From Nostoc sp. KVJ20 (GTDB taxonomy: Bacteria > Cyanobacteriota > Cyanobacteriia > Cyanobacteriales > Nostocaceae): a stretch of 41,719 nucleotides of DNA. The position numbers were made by a program, and so were the translations under genes. Shown in pieces: positions 1 to 8,649 of the stretch (the stretch's first letter is position 1; every line of letters starts with the position of its first letter). Below the pieces are notes generated by a model. It was not told where the DNA came from. It ran no database searches and was given only the letters and a program-made list of their open reading frames with translations. The DNA is taken from NCBI RefSeq assembly GCF_001712795.1, contig NZ_KV757593.1:1-41719 (forward strand), given 5' to 3'.

Positions 1-51
1 AAAGGATCATGTTTTCCAAACGAAATTCCCATAGAGCAACTGTATATCTAA
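1..51 (+). CDS. C-terminal end of a sensor histidine kinase (5' part outside window)
   Basis: The frame starting at base 1 reads KGSCFPNEIPIEQLYI and then TAA at 49-51. This matches the usual tail of a HATPase_c domain (GKGS-x-F-x-x-x-hydrophobic-P). It also aligns with the tail of the kinase encoded at 1028-2401 on the other strand, which reads KGAEFAIEIPIEQPDI. The nucleotide match continues past the stop codon. I infer a paralogous histidine kinase whose gene runs into the window from the left, with the response regulator at 222 as its downstream neighbour. Only 16 residues are visible, so substrate, sensor and length are unknown. Confidence 0.55.
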   Translation, partial: KGSCFPNEIPIEQLYI

Positions 52-215
52 GCGAAATTTTCAAAATCGGAAAAGGGATTGGGGACGAGGAATAGGGGTA
101 GTGGAGAGCGGGGGAACAGGGGAGCAGGGGGAGCAGGGAGAGCAGGGGGAGAATAATAATGCCCAATGCCCAATGCCCAATAACAAATGACCAATGACCA
201 ATGACAAATGACCAA
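22..215 (+). repeat. Left arm of a long inverted repeat flanking the response regulator
   Basis: Bases 22-85 match the reverse complement of 1039-1102 at 58 of 64 positions by eye. Bases 141-190 match the reverse complement of 934-983 at all 50 positions. Between these lie purine-rich GGGAGCAGG tracts that also match with small length differences. The arm covers the last codons of the upstream kinase, the region after its stop, a GGGAGCAG-rich tract, three GCCCAAT heptamers and a series of AATGACC/AATGACA heptamers running into the start codon at 222. The mate is at about 905-1102. Confidence 0.8.
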
Positions 216-221
216 TGACCA

Positions 222-896
222 ATGACAAAAATCTTACTAGTTGAAGATGATGAATTATTTCGGCTTGGTCTGCGGATGCGGTTGCAACAAGAAACCAGTT
301 TGGAGATTGTCGCAGAAGCAGAAGATGGGGAACAAGCTGTAGAATTGGCAAATCGCTATCCTCTGGATTTGGTCTTACTGGATATAGGTTTACCAGGTAT
401 TGGCGGAATTGAGGCTTGTCGCCAAATCAAGCAGAAGCACCCAAATTTACCAATTCTCGTTTTAACATCTCGTTCTGAAAAACCCCTGATTTCGCGGTTA
501 ATTGCCGCCGGTGCCCAAGGTTACTGCCTTAAAGGTATTCCTGCTGAGTCTTTAATATTGGCTGTGCGATCGGTTGCAGCGGGCGCTTCTTGGTGGGATC
601 AAACAGCAACAACAGAAATTAGAGCCGCTTTTGAGGGTAATTCTCTGGCGGTGCAGTCTACAAAAACTGACGGAGCTTTAGAAAATCCCTTAACCAAGCG
701 GGAACAAGAAATTTTGGCACTGGTAGCAGCTGGCAAAAGCAATCAAGAAATTGCTGAGATACTCTACATTGCCCCTGGTACAGTACGGGTTCATGTCCAT
801 GCTATTTTACAGAAACTAGAAGTACGCGATCGCACTCAAGCCGCAGTCTTAGCTATCCAAAAAGGATTGGTAGCACCAGAATTGTTGATTAATTAG
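222..896 (+). CDS. NarL/FixJ-family response regulator
   Basis: This 224-residue cytoplasmic transcription factor has an N-terminal receiver domain (about residues 3-120) and a C-terminal LuxR-type helix-turn-helix (about 150-215). The receiver shows the acidic pair in LVEDDE, the phospho-acceptor Asp in LVLLDIGLPG and the conserved Lys in YCLKG. The HTH begins LTKREQEILALVAAGKSNQEIA and continues with the recognition helix region GTVRVHVHAILQKL. No Shine-Dalgarno sequence is visible: the ATG is the last unit of a heptamer array (AATGACC/AATGACA). It lies 170 bp after the stop of a histidine kinase on the same strand and converges with another kinase at 1028. Both ends sit inside a long inverted repeat. 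The DNA targets and the partner kinase cannot be read from the sequence. Confidence 0.93.
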   Translation: MTKILLVEDDELFRLGLRMRLQQETSLEIVAEAEDGEQAVELANRYPLDLVLLDIGLPGIGGIEACRQIKQKHPNLPILVLTSRSEKPLISRLIAAGAQGYCLKGIPAESLILAVRSVAAGASWWDQTATTEIRAAFEGNSLAVQSTKTDGALENPLTKREQEILALVAAGKSNQEIAEILYIAPGTVRVHVHAILQKLEVRDRTQAAVLAIQKGLVAPELLIN

Positions 897-904
897 ATTT
901 ATTG

Positions 905-1102
905 GTTATTTGTCATTTGTCATTTGTCATTTGTCATTTGTTATTGGGCATTGGGCATTGGGCATTATTATTCTCCCCCTGCTCCCCCTGCTCCCCCTGC
1001 TCCCCTGCTCCCCTGCTCTCCATCTCCCTAATCCCTAGTCCCCAATCCCTTTTCCGATTTTGAAAATTGCGATGAGATATCAGGTTGCTCTATGGGAATT
1101 TC
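905..1102 (-). repeat. Right arm of the long inverted repeat flanking the response regulator
   Basis: This is the mate of the arm at 22-215, in inverted orientation. It holds ATTTGTC heptamers, GGGCATT heptamers, a CTCCCCCTG-rich tract and the 3' end of the kinase at 1028-2401. Bases 934-983 are the exact reverse complement of 141-190. The arm therefore overlaps coding sequence: the last roughly 25 codons of the minus-strand kinase lie in it. Confidence 0.8.
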
Positions 1103-2401
1103 GATCGCAAACTCTGCTCCTTTGCCAACATCTGAGGTACAAGTAATATTTCCTCGGTGTTTTTGCACGATAATCTGATAGCTAATGGATAATCCTAGTC
1201 CACTACCTTTACCCACAGGTTTTGTTGTAAAAAATGGGTCAAATAAACGCGATCGCAACGACTCTTCTATACCAAGACCATTATCAGCGATCGCAATTTT
1301 GACCATATTCAAGTCTGTCACCTCTGTATGAATCCGAATTTGGGGAGGCGTGAGTAGTGAGTAGGGAGTAAAAGATTGATTCCCCATTTCCCACTCCCCA
1401 TTCACCATTCCCTCTTCTATTGCATCAATAGCATTATTCAACAGATGCATAAATACTTGGTTTAGTTCACTTGCATAACAAGTGACTAGGGGCAAGTTAC
1501 CATAATCTTTGACTACAAGAATTGCCGGACGATCGGCTGCTTCCCTGAGTCGATGTTGTAACATCACTAAAGTATTTTCGATGTCTTCATGGATATTTAC
1601 CCGCTTCATCTCTGCTTCATCATGTCGAGAGAAGTGTTGTAGGGCCAATACAATTTCCCGAATGCGATCGGAACCCCTATACATTGCACCTATCAGGCTT
1701 TGTAGATCCTTAATCATAAAATTCAGGTCTACGTCTTTGGCTATTTGCTGAATTTTTGGTGTGGGTTTGGGATATTCCTGTTGATAAACCTCAATAATAT
1801 TCACTAGGTCTTGCACATATTGGCCAGCATATTGGAGATTCCCATAAATAAAACTGATAGGGTTATTAATCTCATGAGCCAGTCCAGACACTAACTGTCC
1901 CAAGGCCACCATCTTTTCGTTCTGAATTTGTTGAACTTGAGAGGCTTTCAAGTCGTCAAGGGCCTGTTGGAGTAAAAAGTTTTTTTCTTGTAGTTTAACT
2001 TGGAGCAAACGTAAATTAATCTGATTTTCAATTCGCAATACCACCTCTGCCCCATGAAAAGGTTTTGCAATATAATCTACACCACCAACATCAAAGGCTT
2101 TTACCTTATCTACAACATCATCCAGGGCGCTAATAAAAATTACTGGGACTTCACAAGTTTTATCATCAGCTTTCAGTTGTTGACAAACTTGATAGCCATC
2201 CATATCTGGCATATTGATATCCAGCAAAATCACATCAGGCAAAACCATTTGACACGCAGTTAGTGCCATTTTACCATTTAAGGCTTTGCGAACTTCAAAG
2301 CCTTGTGCAGTCAACATTGCCGATAAAAGCCGCAAATTATCTGGGGTATCATCGACCACCAAAACATTTCTTTTATTATGGTTAGTTTGATTAAAATGCA
2401 T
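1028..2401 (-). CDS. Hybrid receiver-histidine kinase (REC-HisKA-HATPase)
   Basis: A 457-residue soluble kinase if translation starts at the ATG at 2401; a TTG three codons upstream (2410) is also open. Domain order is a receiver (about 10-130, phospho-acceptor in LLDINMPDMDGY), a coiled linker (about 130-160), a HisKA H-box with the phosphorylated His in LAHEINNP (near residue 175), and HATPase_c with the N-box LLNNAIDAIEEG, the G1 box IADNGLGIEE and the G2 box GKGSGLGLS. There is no membrane segment, so the input is probably phosphotransfer to the receiver. Two oddities stand out. A repeat-derived insert (about 1345-1410) lies between the N-box and G1. The C-terminus runs about 15 residues past the point where its paralogue at 1-51 stops. 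The receiver is very close to that of the gene at 2670-4505, suggesting intra-cluster duplication. Confidence 0.93.
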   Translation of the reverse strand: MHFNQTNHNKRNVLVVDDTPDNLRLLSAMLTAQGFEVRKALNGKMALTACQMVLPDVILLDINMPDMDGYQVCQQLKADDKTCEVPVIFISALDDVVDKVKAFDVGGVDYIAKPFHGAEVVLRIENQINLRLLQVKLQEKNFLLQQALDDLKASQVQQIQNEKMVALGQLVSGLAHEINNPISFIYGNLQYAGQYVQDLVNIIEVYQQEYPKPTPKIQQIAKDVDLNFMIKDLQSLIGAMYRGSDRIREIVLALQHFSRHDEAEMKRVNIHEDIENTLVMLQHRLREAADRPAILVVKDYGNLPLVTCYASELNQVFMHLLNNAIDAIEEGMVNGEWEMGNQSFTPYSLLTPPQIRIHTEVTDLNMVKIAIADNGLGIEESLRSRLFDPFFTTKPVGKGSGLGLSISYQIIVQKHRGNITCTSDVGKGAEFAIEIPIEQPDISSQFSKSEKGLGTRD

Positions 2402-2669
2402 TATTATCAAAAGCTAGGCGTATTATTATTGAGCTTAGTAAATGCTTCTTTGAAATCCCCTGAAGTTTGTTGACCAATTTCACCGAAATATTTATATTTA
2501 TAGTTTAACTCCCACGGTGTCTGGAGAGTTTTACAGACTATCAAATCTATGATCTAATTAGAGAGCGTTGTGAACCGAATAATCTGCTTACAGAAGTATA
2601 GTAGATAGCACGCGCAGATTATCTAACCGAGCGTCAACAATGGAATTTTTCTCAGGTGGTACTTGATAG

Positions 2670-4505
2670 CTACCATTGAGGTGCTGAGGCAATAAACTTA
2701 AGAACTAATTGTTGTTCCATAGGTTCAGAAAACAGATATCCTTGAGCAAAATTGCAGTTTAAACTTCTCAATTGGGTTAACTGTTCTTCTGTTTCGACAC
2801 CTTCAGCGATCGCACTCATCCCCATTGAGTTGGCAATGCCAATCATTGCTGGTACTAACCCCATATTCTCTTTGTTCTCCTGCATACGTTTGACGAAAGA
2901 TTTATCAATTTTTAGTGCATTTAAAGGAAAGCTGTGCAGATAACTCAAAGAGGAATATCCTGTACCAAAATCATCCATAATCAACTTGATTTTTCGTTGC
3001 TTTAGTTGCTTAAGAATTATTTTAATAGCATTAGTATTTTCCATAATTACACTTTCGGTAATTTCTAATTCTAAATATGCAGGATTTATTTTATTTTCAT
3101 AAATTATTCGGTCAATTTGTTCTACTAAATTGGGCTGTAAAAATAACCTAGCACTCAAATTGACACTCATAGTTAGGGGTTCTGGTGTCACTGGATGATG
3201 TTGCCAGATGCTTAATTGACGACAAGCTGACTGTAATACCCAAGTATTGATGGCATTAATTAAACCTGTTTCTTCTGCCACAGGAATAAATTCTGTGGGA
3301 GAAATCAGACCACGAATCGGATGTTGCCAGCGTACCAAAGCTTCAAATCCAGAGATTCTGCCTGTAGTGAGAGAAATAATTGGTTGATAATAAACAAGAA
3401 ATTCTTGTCTTTCGACAGCCCTTCGCAGGTCATTTTCTAACTCTAGAAGCTGAATAGCTTCCTGATGCATTGCTGGATTAAAAACGTGATATTTTGCTCT
3501 CCCTTGTGCCTTAGCCCGATACATTGCCGTATCAGCATCCCGCAGCAAATACTCTGGGCGATCGTAATCTTTATTGCCCCAACTAATACCAATACTGGCA
3601 TTCATAAATACTTCATATCTTGACAGATTAAAAGCAAGTGATAGCTGTTGCATAATCCGTTCTGCAACTTGGATTGCTATGTTAATATCTGTGATATTTT
3701 CTAGGAGAATTCCAAATTCGTCCCCGCCCAATCGTGCTAAAGTATCAATAGGTATCAGACATGCTTGCAGGCGACGAGCGATGGCAATCAGCAATTCGTC
3801 TCCCACCAAATGACCAAGGGAATCGTTAACAACTTTGAAGCGATCGCAGTCCAAAAAAAGTACCGCAAACTGATAATTAGATTCTCGCTTGGCTCGATTG
3901 AGAGCATTTTCTAGTCGCCTGATAAATAAAACTCGGTTGGGTAATCCAGTCAGCGAATCATGCAGCGCTATATCTAACAGTTGACTTTGCAACTTTTGGC
4001 GGGAATTGATTTCTTGTTGGAGTTTTTGTAGAGTTTTTTCTAGCTCTCCAGTCCGCTGTTTTACCCGATGTTCCAGTTCAACATTTAGTTTCAATATTTC
4101 TAATCGCGCCGACCTCAATGCCAGTTGATTTTGCACGCGCACTAAAACTTCTTGAAACTCAAAAGGTTTGGTGATGTAGTCTACACCACCCACTTTAAAT
4201 GCTTTAACTTTATCAAAAACATCATCTAAAGCACTAATAAAAATTACCGGAATATCTGCTGTTTGCTCCCAAGCTTTAAAAGTCTGACAAATTTCATAGC
4301 CATCTACTTCTGGCATCATAATATCGAGTAGAATCAAATCCGGTAATAGTGTTTGAGTGGCTGTCATTGCCATTTGCCAATTCAAGGCTTTACGAACGTT
4401 ATACCCTTCCCTTGTCAATATGGAGGATAAAACCCGGAGGTTATCCGCCATATCGTCAATGATCAAAATATCTTTTTTATCAGGGTCTAAATGCTCGTAA
4501 TTCAT
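2670..4505 (-). CDS. Response regulator with GGDEF and EAL domains (c-di-GMP turnover)
   Basis: A 611-residue cytoplasmic protein. Its receiver domain (about 10-130) has the phospho-acceptor in LLDIMMPEVDGYE. A short coiled coil (about 140-175) follows, then GGDEF (about 180-340) with an intact RLGGDEFG motif near residue 256, and EAL (about 355-605) with an intact FEALVRWQHP motif near residue 385. By family knowledge it could both make c-di-GMP from GTP and hydrolyse it; which activity dominates cannot be read from sequence. Its ATG overlaps the stop of the upstream 1198-residue hybrid kinase by 4 bp (ATGA at 4502-4505). The two are therefore translationally coupled, and the kinase is the obvious source of phosphate for the receiver. 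A 260-bp gap separates it from the kinase gene that follows. Confidence 0.95.
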   Translation of the reverse strand: MNYEHLDPDKKDILIIDDMADNLRVLSSILTREGYNVRKALNWQMAMTATQTLLPDLILLDIMMPEVDGYEICQTFKAWEQTADIPVIFISALDDVFDKVKAFKVGGVDYITKPFEFQEVLVRVQNQLALRSARLEILKLNVELEHRVKQRTGELEKTLQKLQQEINSRQKLQSQLLDIALHDSLTGLPNRVLFIRRLENALNRAKRESNYQFAVLFLDCDRFKVVNDSLGHLVGDELLIAIARRLQACLIPIDTLARLGGDEFGILLENITDINIAIQVAERIMQQLSLAFNLSRYEVFMNASIGISWGNKDYDRPEYLLRDADTAMYRAKAQGRAKYHVFNPAMHQEAIQLLELENDLRRAVERQEFLVYYQPIISLTTGRISGFEALVRWQHPIRGLISPTEFIPVAEETGLINAINTWVLQSACRQLSIWQHHPVTPEPLTMSVNLSARLFLQPNLVEQIDRIIYENKINPAYLELEITESVIMENTNAIKIILKQLKQRKIKLIMDDFGTGYSSLSYLHSFPLNALKIDKSFVKRMQENKENMGLVPAMIGIANSMGMSAIAEGVETEEQLTQLRSLNCNFAQGYLFSEPMEQQLVLKFIASAPQW

Positions 4506-7500
4506 TCTACGTTTGTTCTAGTCAATTCCATGATTTTCTCAAACTGGTAGTTATTTGCTAAATCCTTAAGAACTTGGAAAACTTGACCACTATCTGATGG
4601 AGTTTGCTTGAGTAACTCTAAAATCAGTTCATCGCTACAGCTGGCTGCGGCATAATGGATCTTTTGAAGCCACTCAGGTGGCATTTGTGATAAATGGCTC
4701 AGAAGTTCGGCAACACTGACAAACATCTGTGTAGCTTGATCGACAACTGCTGTGTTTGTAGTTTCTATTTGGTTGGTATACTTTACACCCAGATGTTGGC
4801 TCAGTTTTTCCAATAATACTTCCTGTGTGAATGGCTTGCGAATAAAATCATCGCAACCAATGGACAAAATTTTCTGGCGTTCTTCCTCAAAGGCGCTAGC
4901 AGTTAGGGCAATAATGATCGTATCTGTATTGGAGCAACCCTGCGTTGCTCCAGAGAAGTCGCAAGGGGAAGCCAAGACTGTTGGCGTTGGCGTCCACGAT
5001 CGCAAATTGGACACACCAGTAGCCTCTTCTGTGTGAGACGCTTTGCGTACAACTTGAAGAATCTCGCAGTCGCCTGAATCGGTTAATCCTGCCGCAAGTC
5101 CCTGGCTGCCCGATGACGCCAGTTGTTTCAATTTTGGGAACTTTCGCAACTTACTGGCTCCCCGATGCCCTATTTGTTTAGCTTTAATCATTCTTGTCGC
5201 TTCATAACCGTCCATAACCGGCATTCGCATATCCATAAAAATCAAGTGTGGTTGCCAAGATTCCCAATTAGCGATCGCTTCACTCCCATTTGTAGCTTCT
5301 TTAACTTCAAAGCCCAAAGATGTGAGAATTTTAAGCAGCAACAGACGGCTTTCTTGGGAGTCGTCAACTACTAAGATCCGGTATGCTTTTTCAGTAGATG
5401 CTAAAGCTAGAATTCTCGATTTAATATGGTTTGTCGGAATTTCTCTTGGGCAAGTTAGAGCAATCTGAATATCAAAGGCAAATGTACTACCGATACCAGG
5501 CAGACTGCTGACAGTAATATCTCCTCCCATTAGTTGCACATATTTGCGGCTAATTGCTAAACCTAGTCCCGTCCCTTGCTGTGATTTTTTGCCGATTTCG
5601 GTTTGCTCAAAAGCCTCAAACAGCAAGTCAATTTCTTGTGGGGTAATACCACAGCCAGTGTCTTGAACCTCGAAGATTAGGGATTGGGAAGAGACTTCTT
5701 CAATAATTCCCCCTTGTGCTTGATTCCCAGTCCCCAGTCCCCAATCCCCAGCCCCCAGTTTCACCCGTAGTATCACCATCCCTATATCAGTAAATTTGAT
5801 GGCATTTCCCAAGAGGTTGATCAAAACTTGACACAGTTTATTTTCGTCAGTTTCTATATATTTAGGAATGTCTTGTGTATATTCAAACCGTAATTCTAAA
5901 TTTTTAGACGCAGCACGCAAGTGAAACAACTCTTCTAAGTTCTTCAACAGATGAATTAAGTCAAAGCTGCTGCAATTTAATGTGATTCTGCCAGCTTCGA
6001 TTTTGGACATTTCTAGAATGTCGTTAATTAAGTTGAGTAGGTGTTCGCCAGCACGATTAATAATTGCCAAGTTTTCTTGATGTTCACCAGATAGCGAATA
6101 ATCCCGGCTCATGAATTGGGTGAAACCAAGAATGGCGTTGAGTGGGGTACGCAGTTCGTGGCTCATGTTAGCCAGAAATTCGCTTTTGGCGAGGTTAGCA
6201 GCAGCGCTGCGAGCCGCTTCCCGAATGGCTGCTTGTTGTTCCTGTGCGGCAATTTCTTGCGATTGAATCAGTTCTTCTTGGGTAGTTTGCAGTTGCTCAA
6301 TAACTTGCTGAAACTCTTCAGTACGTTTTTTTACTTGAGCCTCTAAGGTGCGATTGTATTCTGCTAATAACTTTTCTGTTTGTTTGCGTTGGGTGATATC
6401 AAAAAATGTAGCCATCGCAAAAGCCAGATTTCCCGATTCATCATAGATGGGTTTTCCCAAAACTTCAATGGGAATAATCTTGTCACAACAGCGAATTTCC
6501 ATATCATCAACCCTGGTGCTTTCCCCAAGCAATGCTCTCAAAATCGGCATGTGCTCGCTGGGGTAAAGTTGATCTGTCCCGGTAAGATAAGCTTGATATA
6601 CCTCTGATAATTCTCCGGTGCTAACTTCTGCGATCGCTCCTTGACCAAGAATTTGCTGCCCAATTTGATTTGTATAATAAGGTTCCCCTTCAGCATCTAT
6701 GATAAATACACCGACCGGCATGGCTTCTAAAAATTGAGTCAGCCGGCTTTGACTGTGAGATAGCGCCTCATTTAAAACTTGCATCTGAGCATTCTTGGCT
6801 TCCAAAGCACTAAAAGATGCTTGGAGTTGCTTTGCCATAGTTTCAAATGACTTGGCTAGTTCCCCAAGTTCATCGGAACGCTGAATTACTGGGGTTTGCT
6901 CCCATTCACCTTTAGCAATTTTCTTCGCTGATGTGTTTAATTGTAAAATCGGTTTAATTACCCAGCGAGCAGTCAAAATTCCAATTCTTGTAGCTACTAC
7001 AAAAGCAATTATGCACAGCAAAATAGTGATTCGGGTGTTGGCGTTAATTTGTTCCATAAATTCGCCTTCAGGAATCACCGCCACGATTAGCCAATCTAAA
7101 CCCAGTTCGTCCTTCCAGCTTTTTACCTGCACAAAATAATGTATTCCATCGGCGCTAAAGGTTAACTGTTGTTTTCCCACAACGAATCCAAGGCTGTCAA
7201 AGCGTTTGATCAAAGATTGTGTTGTGAGTCTAATTAAAGAATTTTGACTATCTAATGCTGATCGACGTTTTACTTCACCATTAATAATGGTATATGGTGG
7301 CTCACGAGTAGAAGAAGCCACTATATACCCGGAACGCTCTAAAATAAAAGTCCTACCTGACCGATTGGCATTTAATTTAGCTAAAAAAGTACCGATTTGT
7401 GACAATATCAAATCGACACCAATCACCCCAACAAGTTGGTTAGTTTTATCGTAAATAGGATAGCTGGAAGATATTGATAAAACTTCTGGTTTATCTTCCC

Positions 7501-8098
7501 ATTGATAAATTTTACTCCAGACGGGTTTGCCACTCTTGACTGCATCTGCATACCACGCTTCTACACGAGGATCATAATTTTTGACTTGCTGAAGCTGGCG
7601 GCGATTCCCTTTCCGGTCTGAATTGTAAATATAAAGTTTCCCGATACCACGCTTTTCGGTAACTTCATTAATTAAGAGCGTGCCATTATCTAAACGTTCA
7701 ATACCGATAAATTCACCTTTGGGGTTGGCAAAGTTGTTATAGCCAACATTAAAAACCTGCATTTGTTTCCAAAAGTAATTTCCGGTGGTTTCAAAATCAG
7801 AAAGGTTGAGCAAACCTAGCTCAACCGCATCTAAGTTAATTTGATTTATTTGTTTCGGAGTTGTTAAATAACTATCAAGATGTTGTTCAATGCGATCGCA
7901 GATTTCATTTTCTAATTGAGTAGCAAGCTCCTTTACCGCTTTTTGACCGTTTTGATACGAAAGATAGCCCACAAGTCCTACCGCCCCAAAAATTTGCAAT
8001 ATAAAGGGCACAATTAGAACATACCTCAGAGGCATCTTGGCATAAACTTTGCCAACTAAGCGATTAATAGATTTGACTGGCTGAAGTTTGGATAACAT
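4502..8098 (-). CDS. Hybrid sensor histidine kinase (Cache-HAMP-PAS-HisKA-HATPase-REC)
   Basis: A 1198-residue membrane kinase. TM1 is at about residues 24-46. A long extracytoplasmic Cache-like sensor (about 50-350) includes the pattern VWSKIYQWEDKPEVLSISSSYPIYD. TM2 is at about 353-375, followed by HAMP (about 376-430), PAS (about 455-570), a coiled coil rich in Q/E/A, HisKA with HELRTPLNAI (His near 645), HATPase_c (about 750-890, G2 box GTGLGLAIS) and a C-terminal receiver (from about 928, Asp in FMDMRMPVMDGYE near 954). It probably senses a small extracellular ligand and signals to the overlapping c-di-GMP gene. Two oddities: about 80 residues of repeat-derived sequence inside the receiver (about 4925-5175), and a shorter repeat-derived stretch in the ATPase domain (about 5690-5760). 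The rest of the receiver, including the C-terminal Lys in IRKPF, is intact. Confidence 0.94.
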   Translation of the reverse strand: MLSKLQPVKSINRLVGKVYAKMPLRYVLIVPFILQIFGAVGLVGYLSYQNGQKAVKELATQLENEICDRIEQHLDSYLTTPKQINQINLDAVELGLLNLSDFETTGNYFWKQMQVFNVGYNNFANPKGEFIGIERLDNGTLLINEVTEKRGIGKLYIYNSDRKGNRRQLQQVKNYDPRVEAWYADAVKSGKPVWSKIYQWEDKPEVLSISSSYPIYDKTNQLVGVIGVDLILSQIGTFLAKLNANRSGRTFILERSGYIVASSTREPPYTIINGEVKRRSALDSQNSLIRLTTQSLIKRFDSLGFVVGKQQLTFSADGIHYFVQVKSWKDELGLDWLIVAVIPEGEFMEQINANTRITILLCIIAFVVATRIGILTARWVIKPILQLNTSAKKIAKGEWEQTPVIQRSDELGELAKSFETMAKQLQASFSALEAKNAQMQVLNEALSHSQSRLTQFLEAMPVGVFIIDAEGEPYYTNQIGQQILGQGAIAEVSTGELSEVYQAYLTGTDQLYPSEHMPILRALLGESTRVDDMEIRCCDKIIPIEVLGKPIYDESGNLAFAMATFFDITQRKQTEKLLAEYNRTLEAQVKKRTEEFQQVIEQLQTTQEELIQSQEIAAQEQQAAIREAARSAAANLAKSEFLANMSHELRTPLNAILGFTQFMSRDYSLSGEHQENLAIINRAGEHLLNLINDILEMSKIEAGRITLNCSSFDLIHLLKNLEELFHLRAASKNLELRFEYTQDIPKYIETDENKLCQVLINLLGNAIKFTDIGMVILRVKLGAGDWGLGTGNQAQGGIIEEVSSQSLIFEVQDTGCGITPQEIDLLFEAFEQTEIGKKSQQGTGLGLAISRKYVQLMGGDITVSSLPGIGSTFAFDIQIALTCPREIPTNHIKSRILALASTEKAYRILVVDDSQESRLLLLKILTSLGFEVKEATNGSEAIANWESWQPHLIFMDMRMPVMDGYEATRMIKAKQIGHRGASKLRKFPKLKQLASSGSQGLAAGLTDSGDCEILQVVRKASHTEEATGVSNLRSWTPTPTVLASPCDFSGATQGCSNTDTIIIALTASAFEEERQKILSIGCDDFIRKPFTQEVLLEKLSQHLGVKYTNQIETTNTAVVDQATQMFVSVAELLSHLSQMPPEWLQKIHYAAASCSDELILELLKQTPSDSGQVFQVLKDLANNYQFEKIMELTRTNVE

Positions 8099-8649
8099 TG
8101 TTGTTTAATTCTTCCCCAACATATACTAGGGGCATTTTTGCCATATCAGCTACATTTTCAACTCAGCATAATTACGCCATATCTTCGCTTTAGCGATGAC
8201 ATATCTTTGCATTTTATAGTATAATAAAGCACTAAAACCCTAGTCTATACTTATTTTACTGGCTAAGTACCTCCAACGCTTAATTTTTAAACTTTGCGTA
8301 GGCATAGCCCATCGTAGACATCGACTAAGTTGGGCGGATACGCCATCGCACCTGAATTTGCTCAGTTTTATCTGGCAATGTGTCAACAGATTTTTTCGGA
8401 TTAACTGAAATTTAACCGATAAGCTACAGTATGCCATTCTAAAACTCAGGTCGCCATTAGCACTCAATCCTAAATTTAATTTTTAATTGCTGATGTTTTG
8501 ATTTCCCGGTCTTAAAACCTCTGGACTAGTACAAAAACTTATATTTAACTACAACAATTTTAAAATTTTCATGCAAACGCACACTATAAACAAAAAAAAT
8601 CCAAGAAAATTTACTTTGTATTTTTTATTATGAAGAAATGTTAACTTTG
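8099..8649. other. Intergenic region upstream of the hybrid kinase operon
   Basis: About 550 bp between the start of the large kinase and the 3' end of the MOSC gene. I find no convincing gene. It holds dispersed-repeat sequence around 8290-8350 (CGTAGGCATAGCCCATCGTAGACATCG type) and an AT-rich stretch around 8520-8640. The kinase operon promoter must lie near 8100-8240; TATAGTATAATAAAG at about 8214-8228 is AT-rich, but I cannot assign it as a promoter with confidence. Confidence 0.4.

Noticed and set aside
8240..8467. A 75-codon minus-strand frame upstream of the large kinase
   Set aside because: It is largely encoded by a dispersed repeat (CGTAGGCATAGCCCATCG type) and has no family resemblance.
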